From positions 1 to 64,000 of the forward strand of contig NZ_AUDK01000021.1 in assembly GCF_000425425.1 (NCBI RefSeq): a DNA stretch of 64,000 nucleotides, written 5' to 3'. Source of the stretch: Flavobacterium daejeonense DSM 17708 (GTDB taxonomy: Bacteria > Bacteroidota > Bacteroidia > Flavobacteriales > Flavobacteriaceae). Position 1 is the stretch's first letter, and every line of letters starts with the position of its first letter. The notes under the pieces were generated by a model. It saw only the letters and a list, made by a program, of their open reading frames with translations, made no database searches and was not told the origin of the DNA. The translations under genes were made by a program, and so were the position numbers. Below, one piece after another: positions 7,784 to 15,580 of the stretch.

Positions 7784-10700
7784 ATGATTTTGAATAATTC
7801 CAATTTTATATATCAAAAATTAGAGGCTTTCATTCGAAAGTATTATTTAAACGAACTGATTAGAGGAATGTTTTTCTTTATTGGTTTAGGTTTATTGTAT
7901 TTTCTTTTTACGCTTTTTATTGAATATTTTCTTTGGTTAAAGCCATTTGGAAGAACTATTTTGTTTTGGACTTTTGTTGGTGTAGAAGTGTTTCTTCTTT
8001 TTCGTTTTATATTGTTTCCCATTTTTAAATTATTAAAATTCAAAAAAGGAATTGATTACAATGAAGCTTCTGCTATTATTGGAAATCATTTTGTAGAAGT
8101 AAAAGATAAATTGCTCAATTTTATTCAATTGTCAGATTCTGATATTCATCAGAATAAATCGGAATTGCTTTTGGCTTCTATTGAACAAAAAGCGAATGCT
8201 TTGCAACCGATTCCTTTCTCTAATGCTGTGAATTTTACTACCAATAAGAAATATTTACCTCTGGCTTTAATTCCTCTTTTGGTTTTTTCTACTTTTTATT
8301 TTTCCGGAAATAGTATGATTATTAGCCAAAGTTTGAATCGTATTGTTCATTTTAATGCTCGTTTTTCACCTCCGGCTCCTTTTGAATTTGTGATTTTAAA
8401 TCAAAATTTACAAACGCAACAAAACAAAGATTTTATTGTAAAAGTTCAAACCAAAGGTAAAGTTGTTCCTGAAAATGTCATGATTTTTATTAATGATGAA
8501 AGTTATTTTATGGAGAATGTCAAACCCGGAGAATTTCAATTCAAAATTGAGAAAGCGGTTTCTGATGTTAGTTTTCATTTGGAAGCTAATACGGTTTCTT
8601 CTCCCGAATATCTTTTGAAAGTTGTTAATGTTCCTTCTATTTTAAACTTTGAAATGCAATTGTATTTTCCTCTTCATTTGCACAGAAAAGCTGAAATTAT
8701 TAAAGGCTCAGGTAATGCCATTATTCCTGAAGGAACTAAAATTATCTGGAAAATTAATACGTTGGCCACTCAGAAATTAGTTTTTTCTAATGGAAAATCT
8801 ATTTCAGAATTCATTAAAAAGGATAATGATTTTAGTTTGTCAAAAAACATCAGCGAAAATACAAATTACCAAATTATTAGTTCCAATAATGCGATTGCTA
8901 ATTATGAAAAACTAAATTATCAATTGGTGGTTATCAAAGATCAGTTCCCATCGATTACTGTCAATACAGCTCCGGATAGTTTACAATTAGCTACGAATTA
9001 TCTTTTGGGAAAAGTGAACGATGACTATGGTTTGAGCAAATTGCAAATTGTCTATTACGAATCTAATAAACCTAAAACTGCCAAACGTGGAACAATAGCT
9101 GTTAAGCAAAATACTTATGACCAATTCATCTTTGCTTTTCCTGCTAATCTTCCGGTACAGGATGGAGTGACTTACGATTATTATTTTGAGGTTTTTGATA
9201 ATGATGTATTGCATAATTTTAAGAGTTCTAAATCGGCTATTTTTTCAAACCGTATTAAAAGCCAACAGGAGAAGCAGGATTTGCTTTTACAACAACAATC
9301 TGACAATATTCAGGGTTTGCAAAAATCATTGAAGAATCAGAATAAGCAATTTTCACAGTTAGAAAAGATTCAAAAATCCGGTAAAGAAAAAGAAAATTTT
9401 GAATTTAACGACCAACAAAAAATCAATGATTTTATCCAACAACAAAAGAAACAGGATGAGATGATGCGTAATTTTATGGATAAAATGAAAAATAATTTAG
9501 ATGAATCTATCCCGATAGCTATCGGGACTAAAGAGGAAGATGATTTTAAAGAGGAATTAGAAAAACGCATTGAAAAAAATAAAGAAGAATTAGAGAGCAA
9601 TAAGAAACTTTTAGACGAATTAAAGTCTTTAAATGATAAGCTTAAGAATGAGAATTTATTAGAAAAATTAGATCAATTTAAGCAGACAAGTAAAAATCAG
9701 GTAAAGAATTTGCAGCAGTTAGTTGAGCTGACGAAGAAATATTATGTTGAAAAGAAAGCAGAACAAATAGCTGATAAGTTGGATAAATTATCGGAGAAAC
9801 AAGATAAACTTTCTGAAAAGGTAAATAAAAATACAATTTCAATGCAACAGGAAATTAATAAAGAATTTGATAAAATACAGAATGAATTAGATGATTTGCA
9901 AAAAGAGAATATGGAATTAAAAGCTCCTTTAGATATACCTAATGACGAAAATTTAGAGAAAAGTATTGAGGAGGATTTGAAGAATGCTTCTGAGGAGTTA
10001 AGTAAGAATAACAATCAAAAAGCTAAACCAAAACAGAAAAATGCTTCTAAAAAAATGAAGCAAATATCCATGAAAATGAACCAGGGAATGGAAGGAGCTG
10101 CGATGGAACAGTTGGAAGAAGATGTCAAAATGCTGCGTCAGGTTTTAGATAATCTTTTGGCTTTTTCGCTTTCTGAGGAATCAGTTATGTTAAGTTTTAA
10201 ATCTCTAAATCCCACTTCAGCTGCTTTTAATAAGAATATAAAAATACAACAGGATTTACGTTTACAGTTTAAGCATGTTGATGATAGTCTATTTGCAATG
10301 TCACTACGCAATCCTAAGTTTACCGAAGATATTACTAAAGAAGTTGGAAATGTACAGTACAATATAGACAAAGCATTAGAGAATTTGACGGATTCTAATA
10401 TTTCAAAAGGAGTTTCTCATCAGCAATATGCTGTTACTTCTGCTAATAAGCTAGGTGATTTTTTAAGCGATTTATTAAACGCTATGCAGATGTCTTTATC
10501 TTCAATGGGACAGGGCAAGCCACAATCAGGTAAAGGCGAAGGAATGCAGTTGCCGGATATTATTTCCAAACAACAAAAGTTAGGAGATAAAATGAAACAG
10601 GGTATGAAGCCAGGAGAATCCAGAGAAGGTAGCGATGGTAATAAAAAACAAGGTGAAAATGGACAAGACGGAGAAGGAGATGCACGCAGTATAATGGAAA

Positions 10701-11083
10701 TTTATAAAGAGCAAAAAGCGCTACGAGAAGCTTTAGAAAAAGAATTGAACAAACAAGGTTTAGGTAACTCTGGTCAAAGTGCTTTGAATAAAATGAATGA
10801 TTTAGAGAAGCAATTATTGAATAAAGGTTTTAAGAATGAAACCCTTCAAAAAGTAAATAATATTAAACAGGAATTATTAAAATTAAACAATGCTATTCGT
10901 GAGCAGGGAGAAGATAAGAAGCGCCAGTCCGAAACCAATTCTAAGGAATTTTCTAGTACTTCAAAAGCCCTACCTGAGAGCTTGTTAGAATATTTGCGCA
11001 GTATAGAAATATTAAACAGACAATCACTACCTTTGCGCTCGAATTTTGACCGTAAGGTTCAGAAATATTTTAAAATACAATGA
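7784..11083 (+). CDS. DUF4175 large membrane/coiled-coil protein
   Basis: A 1099-aa protein. The N-terminus has two membrane segments (about 28-46 and 55-80) and a third near 157-172. A beta-rich extracytoplasmic region (about 190-480) follows, then a very long Q/K/E-rich coiled coil (490-1000). The arrangement and the downstream ybeY-mnmG order match the DUF4175 proteins of flavobacteria, whose role is not established. The stop overlaps the ybeY start (ATGA), so the two are co-translated. Residues 576-581 (IPIAIG) are encoded by an 18-bp perfect palindrome and look foreign in the charged coiled coil. Confidence 0.8.
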   Translation: MILNNSNFIYQKLEAFIRKYYLNELIRGMFFFIGLGLLYFLFTLFIEYFLWLKPFGRTILFWTFVGVEVFLLFRFILFPIFKLLKFKKGIDYNEASAIIGNHFVEVKDKLLNFIQLSDSDIHQNKSELLLASIEQKANALQPIPFSNAVNFTTNKKYLPLALIPLLVFSTFYFSGNSMIISQSLNRIVHFNARFSPPAPFEFVILNQNLQTQQNKDFIVKVQTKGKVVPENVMIFINDESYFMENVKPGEFQFKIEKAVSDVSFHLEANTVSSPEYLLKVVNVPSILNFEMQLYFPLHLHRKAEIIKGSGNAIIPEGTKIIWKINTLATQKLVFSNGKSISEFIKKDNDFSLSKNISENTNYQIISSNNAIANYEKLNYQLVVIKDQFPSITVNTAPDSLQLATNYLLGKVNDDYGLSKLQIVYYESNKPKTAKRGTIAVKQNTYDQFIFAFPANLPVQDGVTYDYYFEVFDNDVLHNFKSSKSAIFSNRIKSQQEKQDLLLQQQSDNIQGLQKSLKNQNKQFSQLEKIQKSGKEKENFEFNDQQKINDFIQQQKKQDEMMRNFMDKMKNNLDESIPIAIGTKEEDDFKEELEKRIEKNKEELESNKKLLDELKSLNDKLKNENLLEKLDQFKQTSKNQVKNLQQLVELTKKYYVEKKAEQIADKLDKLSEKQDKLSEKVNKNTISMQQEINKEFDKIQNELDDLQKENMELKAPLDIPNDENLEKSIEEDLKNASEELSKNNNQKAKPKQKNASKKMKQISMKMNQGMEGAAMEQLEEDVKMLRQVLDNLLAFSLSEESVMLSFKSLNPTSAAFNKNIKIQQDLRLQFKHVDDSLFAMSLRNPKFTEDITKEVGNVQYNIDKALENLTDSNISKGVSHQQYAVTSANKLGDFLSDLLNAMQMSLSSMGQGKPQSGKGEGMQLPDIISKQQKLGDKMKQGMKPGESREGSDGNKKQGENGQDGEGDARSIMEIYKEQKALREALEKELNKQGLGNSGQSALNKMNDLEKQLLNKGFKNETLQKVNNIKQELLKLNNAIREQGEDKKRQSETNSKEFSSTSKALPESLLEYLRSIEILNRQSLPLRSNFDRKVQKYFKIQ
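9510..9527. repeat. 18-bp perfect palindrome inside a coding sequence
   Basis: TCCCGATAGCTATCGGGA is a perfect palindrome and is GC-rich relative to its surroundings. It lies in frame in the DUF4175 gene and encodes I-P-I-A-I-G. I recall this string as a dispersed element in flavobacteria, but cannot count copies here. Bases 1-8 of the window match its right half. Confidence 0.85.
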
Positions 11084-11499
11084 TAGATTTTAATTACGAA
11101 TGTGATTTTAGCTTGGACAACGAAGAGGTAATTGCTTCGTGGTTATCGGCTGTGATAGTCTCAGAAAATAAAAAAGAAGGAGAAATAAATTATATTTTTT
11201 GTGATGATGAATACCTTCATAAAATCAATATGGAGTATTTAAATCATGATACTTTAACAGATATAATTAGTTTTGATTATACTGTAGGTAATGAGTTGAA
11301 TGGAGATATCTTTATATCTGTTGAACGTGTTCAGGATAATGCTAATGATTTCAATGTTTCTTTTGCGGATGAACTTAAACGAGTTTTAGTTCATGGTGTA
11401 TTGCATTATTGTGGTTACAAGGATAAAGATGAAGTAAGCGAACAATTGATGCGTGCTAAAGAAGATGAAAAAATTGCAATGTTCCACGTGGAACAATAA
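11080..11499 (+). CDS. ybeY: Endoribonuclease YbeY (16S rRNA maturation)
   Basis: A 139-aa metal-dependent RNase for 16S rRNA 3'-end maturation and ribosome quality control. The catalytic motif is HGVLHYCGYKD (about residues 107-117), where the family consensus is HGxLHLxGYDH; the third His is replaced, as I recall for other Bacteroidota. LNHDTLTDIISFDY and GDIFISVERV are also typical. It overlaps the DUF4175 stop by 4 nt. The last residues FHVEQ and the stop are encoded over parS site 1, so a ParB site constrains the C-terminus. Confidence 0.92.
   Translation: MIDFNYECDFSLDNEEVIASWLSAVIVSENKKEGEINYIFCDDEYLHKINMEYLNHDTLTDIISFDYTVGNELNGDIFISVERVQDNANDFNVSFADELKRVLVHGVLHYCGYKDKDEVSEQLMRAKEDEKIAMFHVEQ
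11480..11495. promoter_or_regulatory. parS-like ParB binding site 1
   Basis: TGTTCCACGTGGAACA is a perfect 16-bp palindrome, identical to the parS consensus form used by Pseudomonas and close to the B. subtilis TGTTTCACGTGAAACA. It overlaps the 3' end of ybeY. A second perfect copy lies 31 bp downstream. Confidence 0.85.
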
Positions 11500-11526
11500 C
11501 TTAAATTTCTAGTTTTTGTATAATAA

Positions 11527-11542
11527 TGTTCCACGTGGAACA
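11527..11542. promoter_or_regulatory. parS-like ParB binding site 2
   Basis: A second TGTTCCACGTGGAACA, 47 bp centre to centre from site 1. The palindrome extends to 20 bp (11525-11544). It lies in the ybeY-mnmG gap. Confidence 0.87.
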
Positions 11543-11566
11543 TTTGAAAAAGTTTATTAAAATATG

Positions 11567-11579
11567 CTTCCGAAGGAAG
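11567..11579. repeat. Short REP-like hairpin
   Basis: CTTCC-GAA-GGAAG, GC-richer than its surroundings, lies in the ybeY-mnmG gap. It resembles the head of the REP hairpins at 37.7-38.3 kb. It may be a transcription or RNA-stability signal. Confidence 0.5.
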
Positions 11580-11633
11580 TGAAAAATTAAATCTGTTTTT
11601 TGATTTCATTTTGATTTTGGTTTCGAAAAACAC

Positions 11634-11649
11634 TTCTCCGAAAGGAGAA
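11634..11649. repeat. Short REP-like hairpin just before mnmG
   Basis: TTCTCC-GAAA-GGAGAA, with A-runs on both sides, ends 14 bases before the mnmG ATG. It would fold in the mnmG 5' leader, and could also be a weak terminator for ybeY. Confidence 0.5.
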
Positions 11650-11663
11650 AAAATAACAAAAAG

Positions 11664-13535
11664 ATGTTTTTAGAAGAGTATGATGTAATTGTTGTAGGTG
11701 CTGGTCATGCAGGTTCAGAAGCTGCTGCCGCTGCTGCAAATTTGGGTTCAAAAACTTTATTGGTTACGATGAGTTTGCAAAATATAGCCCAGATGTCTTG
11801 TAATCCTGCGATGGGCGGAATTGCAAAAGGTCAAATTGTACGTGAGATTGATGCTTTGGGAGGTTATTCAGGAATTGTTTCCGACAGAACTGCAATTCAA
11901 TTTAAGATGTTGAATAAGTCCAAAGGTCCGGCTATGTGGTCTCCTCGTGTGCAAAGTGACCGTATGCGTTTTGCTGAAGAATGGAGAATGATGTTAGAAG
12001 GAACTCCTAATCTTGATTTTTACCAGGAAATGGTAAAAGGCTTGATTATTGAAAACGGAAAAATAAAAGGAATCAGAACTTCTTTGGGAGTTGAAATTCG
12101 TTCCAAATCGGTGGTGTTGACCAATGGAACTTTTTTGAACGGATTAATTCATATTGGAGAAAAACAATTTGGCGGAGGTAGAGCAGGAGAGAGTGCCGCT
12201 CACGGAATTACCGAAGATTTGATTGAAGCCGGTTTTGAAGCCGGAAGAATGAAAACCGGAACACCGCCACGAGTAGATGGTCGTTCTTTGGATTATTCAA
12301 AAATGAATGAAGAAAAAGGAGATGCAAAGCCATCTAAATTCTCTTATTCAGATTTGACTTCTCCGTTAACGCATCAACGTTCTTGTTATATGACCTACAC
12401 TTCTCCGGAAGTACATAATATTTTAAGAGAAGGTTTTGATCGTTCACCAATGTTTAATGGTCGTATTAAAAGTTTAGGACCGCGTTATTGTCCATCGATT
12501 GAAGATAAAATTAATCGTTTTGCTGATAAAGAACGTCACCAACTTTTTGTAGAACCGGAAGGTTGGAATACCTGTGAATTTTATGTGAATGGATTTTCAA
12601 CTTCTTTGCCGGAGGATATTCAGTTTAAAGCTTTGCGTACTGTTGCCGGTTTTGAAAACGTGAAATTCTTCAGACCGGGTTATGCAATCGAATACGATTA
12701 TTTTCCGCCAACACAATTGAAGCATACTTTAGAAACTAAATTGGTGGAAGGATTATATTTTGCCGGACAAATTAATGGAACTACCGGATATGAAGAAGCT
12801 GCTTCGCAAGGATTAATGGCCGGAATAAATGCACATTTAAAAGTTCATGAAAAAGCGCCGTTGATTTTAAAAAGAGATGAAGCTTATATTGGAGTTTTAA
12901 TTGACGACTTAATTACGAAAGGAACTGAAGAACCTTATCGTATGTTTACTTCCAGAGCGGAGTACCGAACTTTATTACGGCAGGATAATGCGGATTTTAG
13001 ATTAACGCCAATGTCGTATGAAATTGGTTTGGCTTCTGAAGCCCGTTTACGGCGTATGGAACGTAAATTGAACGAGTCGGAAAAAATGGTGGCTTTCTTC
13101 AAAGAAACTTCGGTTACGATAAGAGAGACAAATCCAATTTTGGAAGCTAAAGAATCGGCGCCAATTTCTCAGGGTGATAAAATGTTTAAAATTTTCTCCC
13201 GTCCGCAAATTGATTTGGAAGACATGATGAAATTTGAAAAAGTTCAAGCTTATGTTACCGAAAATGATTTAGACGAAGAAATTTTGGAACAAGCCGAAGT
13301 TCAGGTGAAATATTCCGGTTATATCGAAAAAGAAAGAAATAATGCGGATAAGCTTTCCCGATTGGAAGATGTAAAAATCCCGGAAGATTTTGATTATAAT
13401 AAAATCAAATCGATGTCTATCGAGGCTAAACAAAAATTGAATAAAATTCGCCCGGTAACCATTTCACAGGCTTCAAGAATCAGCGGAGTTTCTCCAAGCG
13501 ATATTTCTGTATTGTTGATTTATATGGGAAGATAA
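11664..13535 (+). CDS. mnmG: tRNA U34 carboxymethylaminomethyl-modifying enzyme MnmG (GidA)
   Basis: 623 aa, the normal MnmG length. FAD-binding GAGHAGSEAA (about residues 12-21) is followed by the family signature MSCNPAMGGIAKGQIVREID. NGTTGYEEAASQGL (about 370) and the C-terminal GVSPSDISVLLIYMGR region are also present. With MnmE it installs the (c)mnm5 group on wobble U34. mnmE is not in the window. mnmG is classically origin-proximal, which fits the parS sites flanking it on both sides. Confidence 0.97.
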   Translation: MFLEEYDVIVVGAGHAGSEAAAAAANLGSKTLLVTMSLQNIAQMSCNPAMGGIAKGQIVREIDALGGYSGIVSDRTAIQFKMLNKSKGPAMWSPRVQSDRMRFAEEWRMMLEGTPNLDFYQEMVKGLIIENGKIKGIRTSLGVEIRSKSVVLTNGTFLNGLIHIGEKQFGGGRAGESAAHGITEDLIEAGFEAGRMKTGTPPRVDGRSLDYSKMNEEKGDAKPSKFSYSDLTSPLTHQRSCYMTYTSPEVHNILREGFDRSPMFNGRIKSLGPRYCPSIEDKINRFADKERHQLFVEPEGWNTCEFYVNGFSTSLPEDIQFKALRTVAGFENVKFFRPGYAIEYDYFPPTQLKHTLETKLVEGLYFAGQINGTTGYEEAASQGLMAGINAHLKVHEKAPLILKRDEAYIGVLIDDLITKGTEEPYRMFTSRAEYRTLLRQDNADFRLTPMSYEIGLASEARLRRMERKLNESEKMVAFFKETSVTIRETNPILEAKESAPISQGDKMFKIFSRPQIDLEDMMKFEKVQAYVTENDLDEEILEQAEVQVKYSGYIEKERNNADKLSRLEDVKIPEDFDYNKIKSMSIEAKQKLNKIRPVTISQASRISGVSPSDISVLLIYMGR

Positions 13536-13556
13536 GATTGAAGATTGAATAATTAT

Positions 13557-13601
13557 GATTAACGATTTTTGATTTAAATTTGCAATCAAAAATCGTTAAT
13601 C
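13557..13601. repeat. 18-bp inverted repeat after mnmG
   Basis: GATTAACGATTTTTGATT (13557-13574) has its exact reverse complement at 13584-13601, with a 9-base loop. It follows the mnmG stop and could end the transcript. The core word GATTAACGATTTT recurs as an inverted repeat at 51665-51732. Confidence 0.8.
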
Positions 13602-13619
13602 AAAAATCTAAAATCAGTT

Positions 13620-13635
13620 TGTTCCACGTGAAACT
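13620..13635. promoter_or_regulatory. parS-like site 3 (imperfect)
   Basis: TGTTCCACGTGAAACT matches the B. subtilis-type parS form in 15 of 16 positions. It lies 2.1 kb from sites 1 and 2, on the other side of mnmG, and is followed at once by a 10-bp palindrome TACGGCCGTA. Confidence 0.7.
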
Positions 13636-13683
13636 ACGGCCGTAAGCCTTGTTATTACTAGGAAGTAGCGATTTAAAAGAATA

Positions 13684-13721
13684 AAAAGGAGTAATAGATA
13701 TTTTGATTTATTACTCCTTTT
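13684..13721. terminator. Terminator-like hairpin
   Basis: AAAAGGAGTAATA (13684-13696) is the exact complement of TATTACTCCTTTT (13709-13721). It lies between mnmG and the methyltransferase gene. Confidence 0.65.
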
Positions 13722-13799
13722 AAAAATTAGAATAAATTTTAATGTATAATATTTTCTTCATTATTAAGTGAAGATTTACCAGACCACCAACCACAAAAA

Positions 13800-14648
13800 A
13801 TGGATATTTCAAATAAAACGCATTTTCTTACTGTAAAAGATCATTCTGTTTCTAATGAGACTTTTGATTTGTATTATGATGAAACTTTGGATATGTTGAT
13901 CACGCATCCGCAACCGAGTTTAGAAAATTTAGAGAAATATTACGAAAGTGAAGATTATATTTCGCATACGGATAATAAAAGGTCTTTATTTGAAAAAGCT
14001 TATCACTTTGTAAAAGGAATTGCTCTAAAAAATAAACTCAACTTAATTAATTCACAACAAACTGCTAAAGGTCGCATTTTGGATATCGGAGCCGGAACTG
14101 GCGATTTTTTATCGGTGGTTAAAAATGATGGCTGGCAAACGGTGGGGATAGAACCGAGCGACAGAGCCAAAGGAATTGCTATTGGTAAAGGAATTGCTTT
14201 TGTTGAAAATACAACCGAATTAGAAAATCATTCTTTTGATGTCATTACCATGTGGCATGTTTTGGAACATGTACCAGATTTGAACTTTCAAATTAAAGAA
14301 TTAAAACGTTTGTTAAAACCTAACGGAACTTTAATTGTGGCAGTTCCCAATTTTAAATCTTTCGATGCAAAACATTACGGAATTTATTGGGCTGCTTTTG
14401 ATGTGCCCATTCATTTTTGGCATTTTTCCAAAAAAGCGATTCAAATGCTTTTTGAAAAAGAGAATATGAAATTAGAGAAAGTGCTTCCTATGAAATTTGA
14501 TTCTTTTTATGTGAGTTTACTTTCTGAAAAATATAAAAATGGGAAAATGAATTTTATTAAAGCTTTTTTCATCGGTTTACAATCGAATTGGAAAGCCAAG
14601 CGTAATTTGGAGTATTCTTCACTAATTTATGTCTTAAAAAACAACTAA
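13800..14648 (+). CDS. Class I SAM-dependent methyltransferase
   Basis: 282 aa. Motif I is ILDIGAGTGDFL (about residues 97-108), followed by the acidic end of strand 2 (VGIEPS) and motif post-II FDVITMWHVLEHVPD (about 146-160), typical of the Methyltransf_23/UbiE-like fold. The N-terminal 70 residues probably form a substrate-specific cap. The substrate is not evident. It is separated from mnmG by parS 3 and a terminator, and has its own terminator overlapping its stop. Confidence 0.8.
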   Translation: MDISNKTHFLTVKDHSVSNETFDLYYDETLDMLITHPQPSLENLEKYYESEDYISHTDNKRSLFEKAYHFVKGIALKNKLNLINSQQTAKGRILDIGAGTGDFLSVVKNDGWQTVGIEPSDRAKGIAIGKGIAFVENTTELENHSFDVITMWHVLEHVPDLNFQIKELKRLLKPNGTLIVAVPNFKSFDAKHYGIYWAAFDVPIHFWHFSKKAIQMLFEKENMKLEKVLPMKFDSFYVSLLSEKYKNGKMNFIKAFFIGLQSNWKAKRNLEYSSLIYVLKNN

Positions 14649-14668
14649 AACGCATTTTAAAGCGTTTT
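14647..14668 (+). terminator. Terminator of the methyltransferase gene
   Basis: AAAACGC (14647-14653) pairs with GCGTTTT (14662-14668). The 5' arm overlaps the stop codon. Confidence 0.6.
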
Positions 14669-14853
14669 AAACGTAGTTTTTCGGTAAAAATAACCACTAA
14701 GTTTTCTAAATTTAGTTTTTGCTTTATTTAAAAGCTATTTAATTCAATTTTAATAAATTCAAATTATAGCTTTTAAATTCTTTATAGTCAAATCTAATAA
14801 TTTAAAAATTTCCCATTTTTCCGTACTTTTTTAGGTTACTATCTATTTTTTTA

Positions 14854-14861
14854 TATTTTTG
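14854..14861 (+). promoter_or_regulatory. -7 element of the Skp-like lipoprotein gene
   Basis: TATTTTTG matches TAnnTTTG, 34 bases before the ATG at 14896. The upstream 200 bp hold no gene. Confidence 0.5.
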
Positions 14862-14895
14862 CCCATACACACATTTAATTACAATTTTAATCAAG

Positions 14896-15471
14896 ATGAA
14901 GAAAGTTTTATTAATTATCGCAATTTCTATTTCAGTTGTTGCTTGTAACAAAACCGCAGAAGTTAAAGAAGTAAAAACTGCTTATATAGACACTTCGGAA
15001 TTAATGAAAGAATATACTGAGGCGAAAGATTTAGAAGCAAAATACAAAGCACAGTCAGAAGAAAAAGGAAGACAGCTGGATGCTGAAATTAAACGTTTCA
15101 AACAAGATGCAGCTAATTTTCAAAGTCAGGCTCAGGCTAACGGACAGGAATGGGCTCAAAAACGTGCTGCTGAATTGCAAAAAAGAGAGCAACAATTGGG
15201 TTATGCACAACAGGCTTTAGCACAACAATTGCAACAGGAAAGTGGTGCTGAAATGGATAGTTTAATCAGTGGTGTTAAAAAATTCATCAAAGATTACGGA
15301 AAGAAAAACGGATATGCTTATATCTATGGTACTGGTGATGCTGCGTCTGTACTTTATGCAGAAGATAAATATGATATCACTAAAGAAATCATTAAAGCAT
15401 TGAACGACAAGTATAAAGCGACTGCTAAATCTGAGGATAAAGCGGATGAAAAAACCGAAGAGAAGAAATAA
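14896..15471 (+). CDS. OmpH/Skp-family lipoprotein
   Basis: 191 aa. The signal peptide ends in a lipobox (SVVAC, Cys 17), so it is a lipoprotein rather than the usual soluble Skp. AYIDTSELMKEY begins the OmpH/Skp domain, followed by a long charged coiled coil (about 45-120), then the conserved C-terminal strand YAYIYGTGDAASVLYA. Skp-like trimers chaperone unfolded outer-membrane proteins in the periplasm. The last 25 residues are a K/E-rich tail. It is monocistronic, with a promoter box and a strong terminator. Confidence 0.82.
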   Translation: MKKVLLIIAISISVVACNKTAEVKEVKTAYIDTSELMKEYTEAKDLEAKYKAQSEEKGRQLDAEIKRFKQDAANFQSQAQANGQEWAQKRAAELQKREQQLGYAQQALAQQLQQESGAEMDSLISGVKKFIKDYGKKNGYAYIYGTGDAASVLYAEDKYDITKEIIKALNDKYKATAKSEDKADEKTEEKK

Positions 15472-15489
15472 TTTCACTTTTTTTCAATT

Positions 15490-15529
15490 AAAAAGCCTTC
15501 ATTTCTATTTTGAAATTGAAGGCTTTTTT
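15490..15529 (+). terminator. Terminator of the Skp-like gene
   Basis: AAAAAGCCTTCA pairs with TGAAGGCTTTTT, and an inner ATTTC/GAAAT extension carries one bulge. It is followed by a T-run and starts about 18 bases after the stop. Confidence 0.85.
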
Positions 15530-15580
15530 GCTTATTTTGAATAAAAATTTACTTCAAAGAAAAATCTTATTTTTAATTTT

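Noticed and set aside
11500..13800. oriC near the parS sites
   Set aside because: No cluster of DnaA boxes (TTATCCACA-like) was seen in the gaps, so an origin is not claimed in the window.
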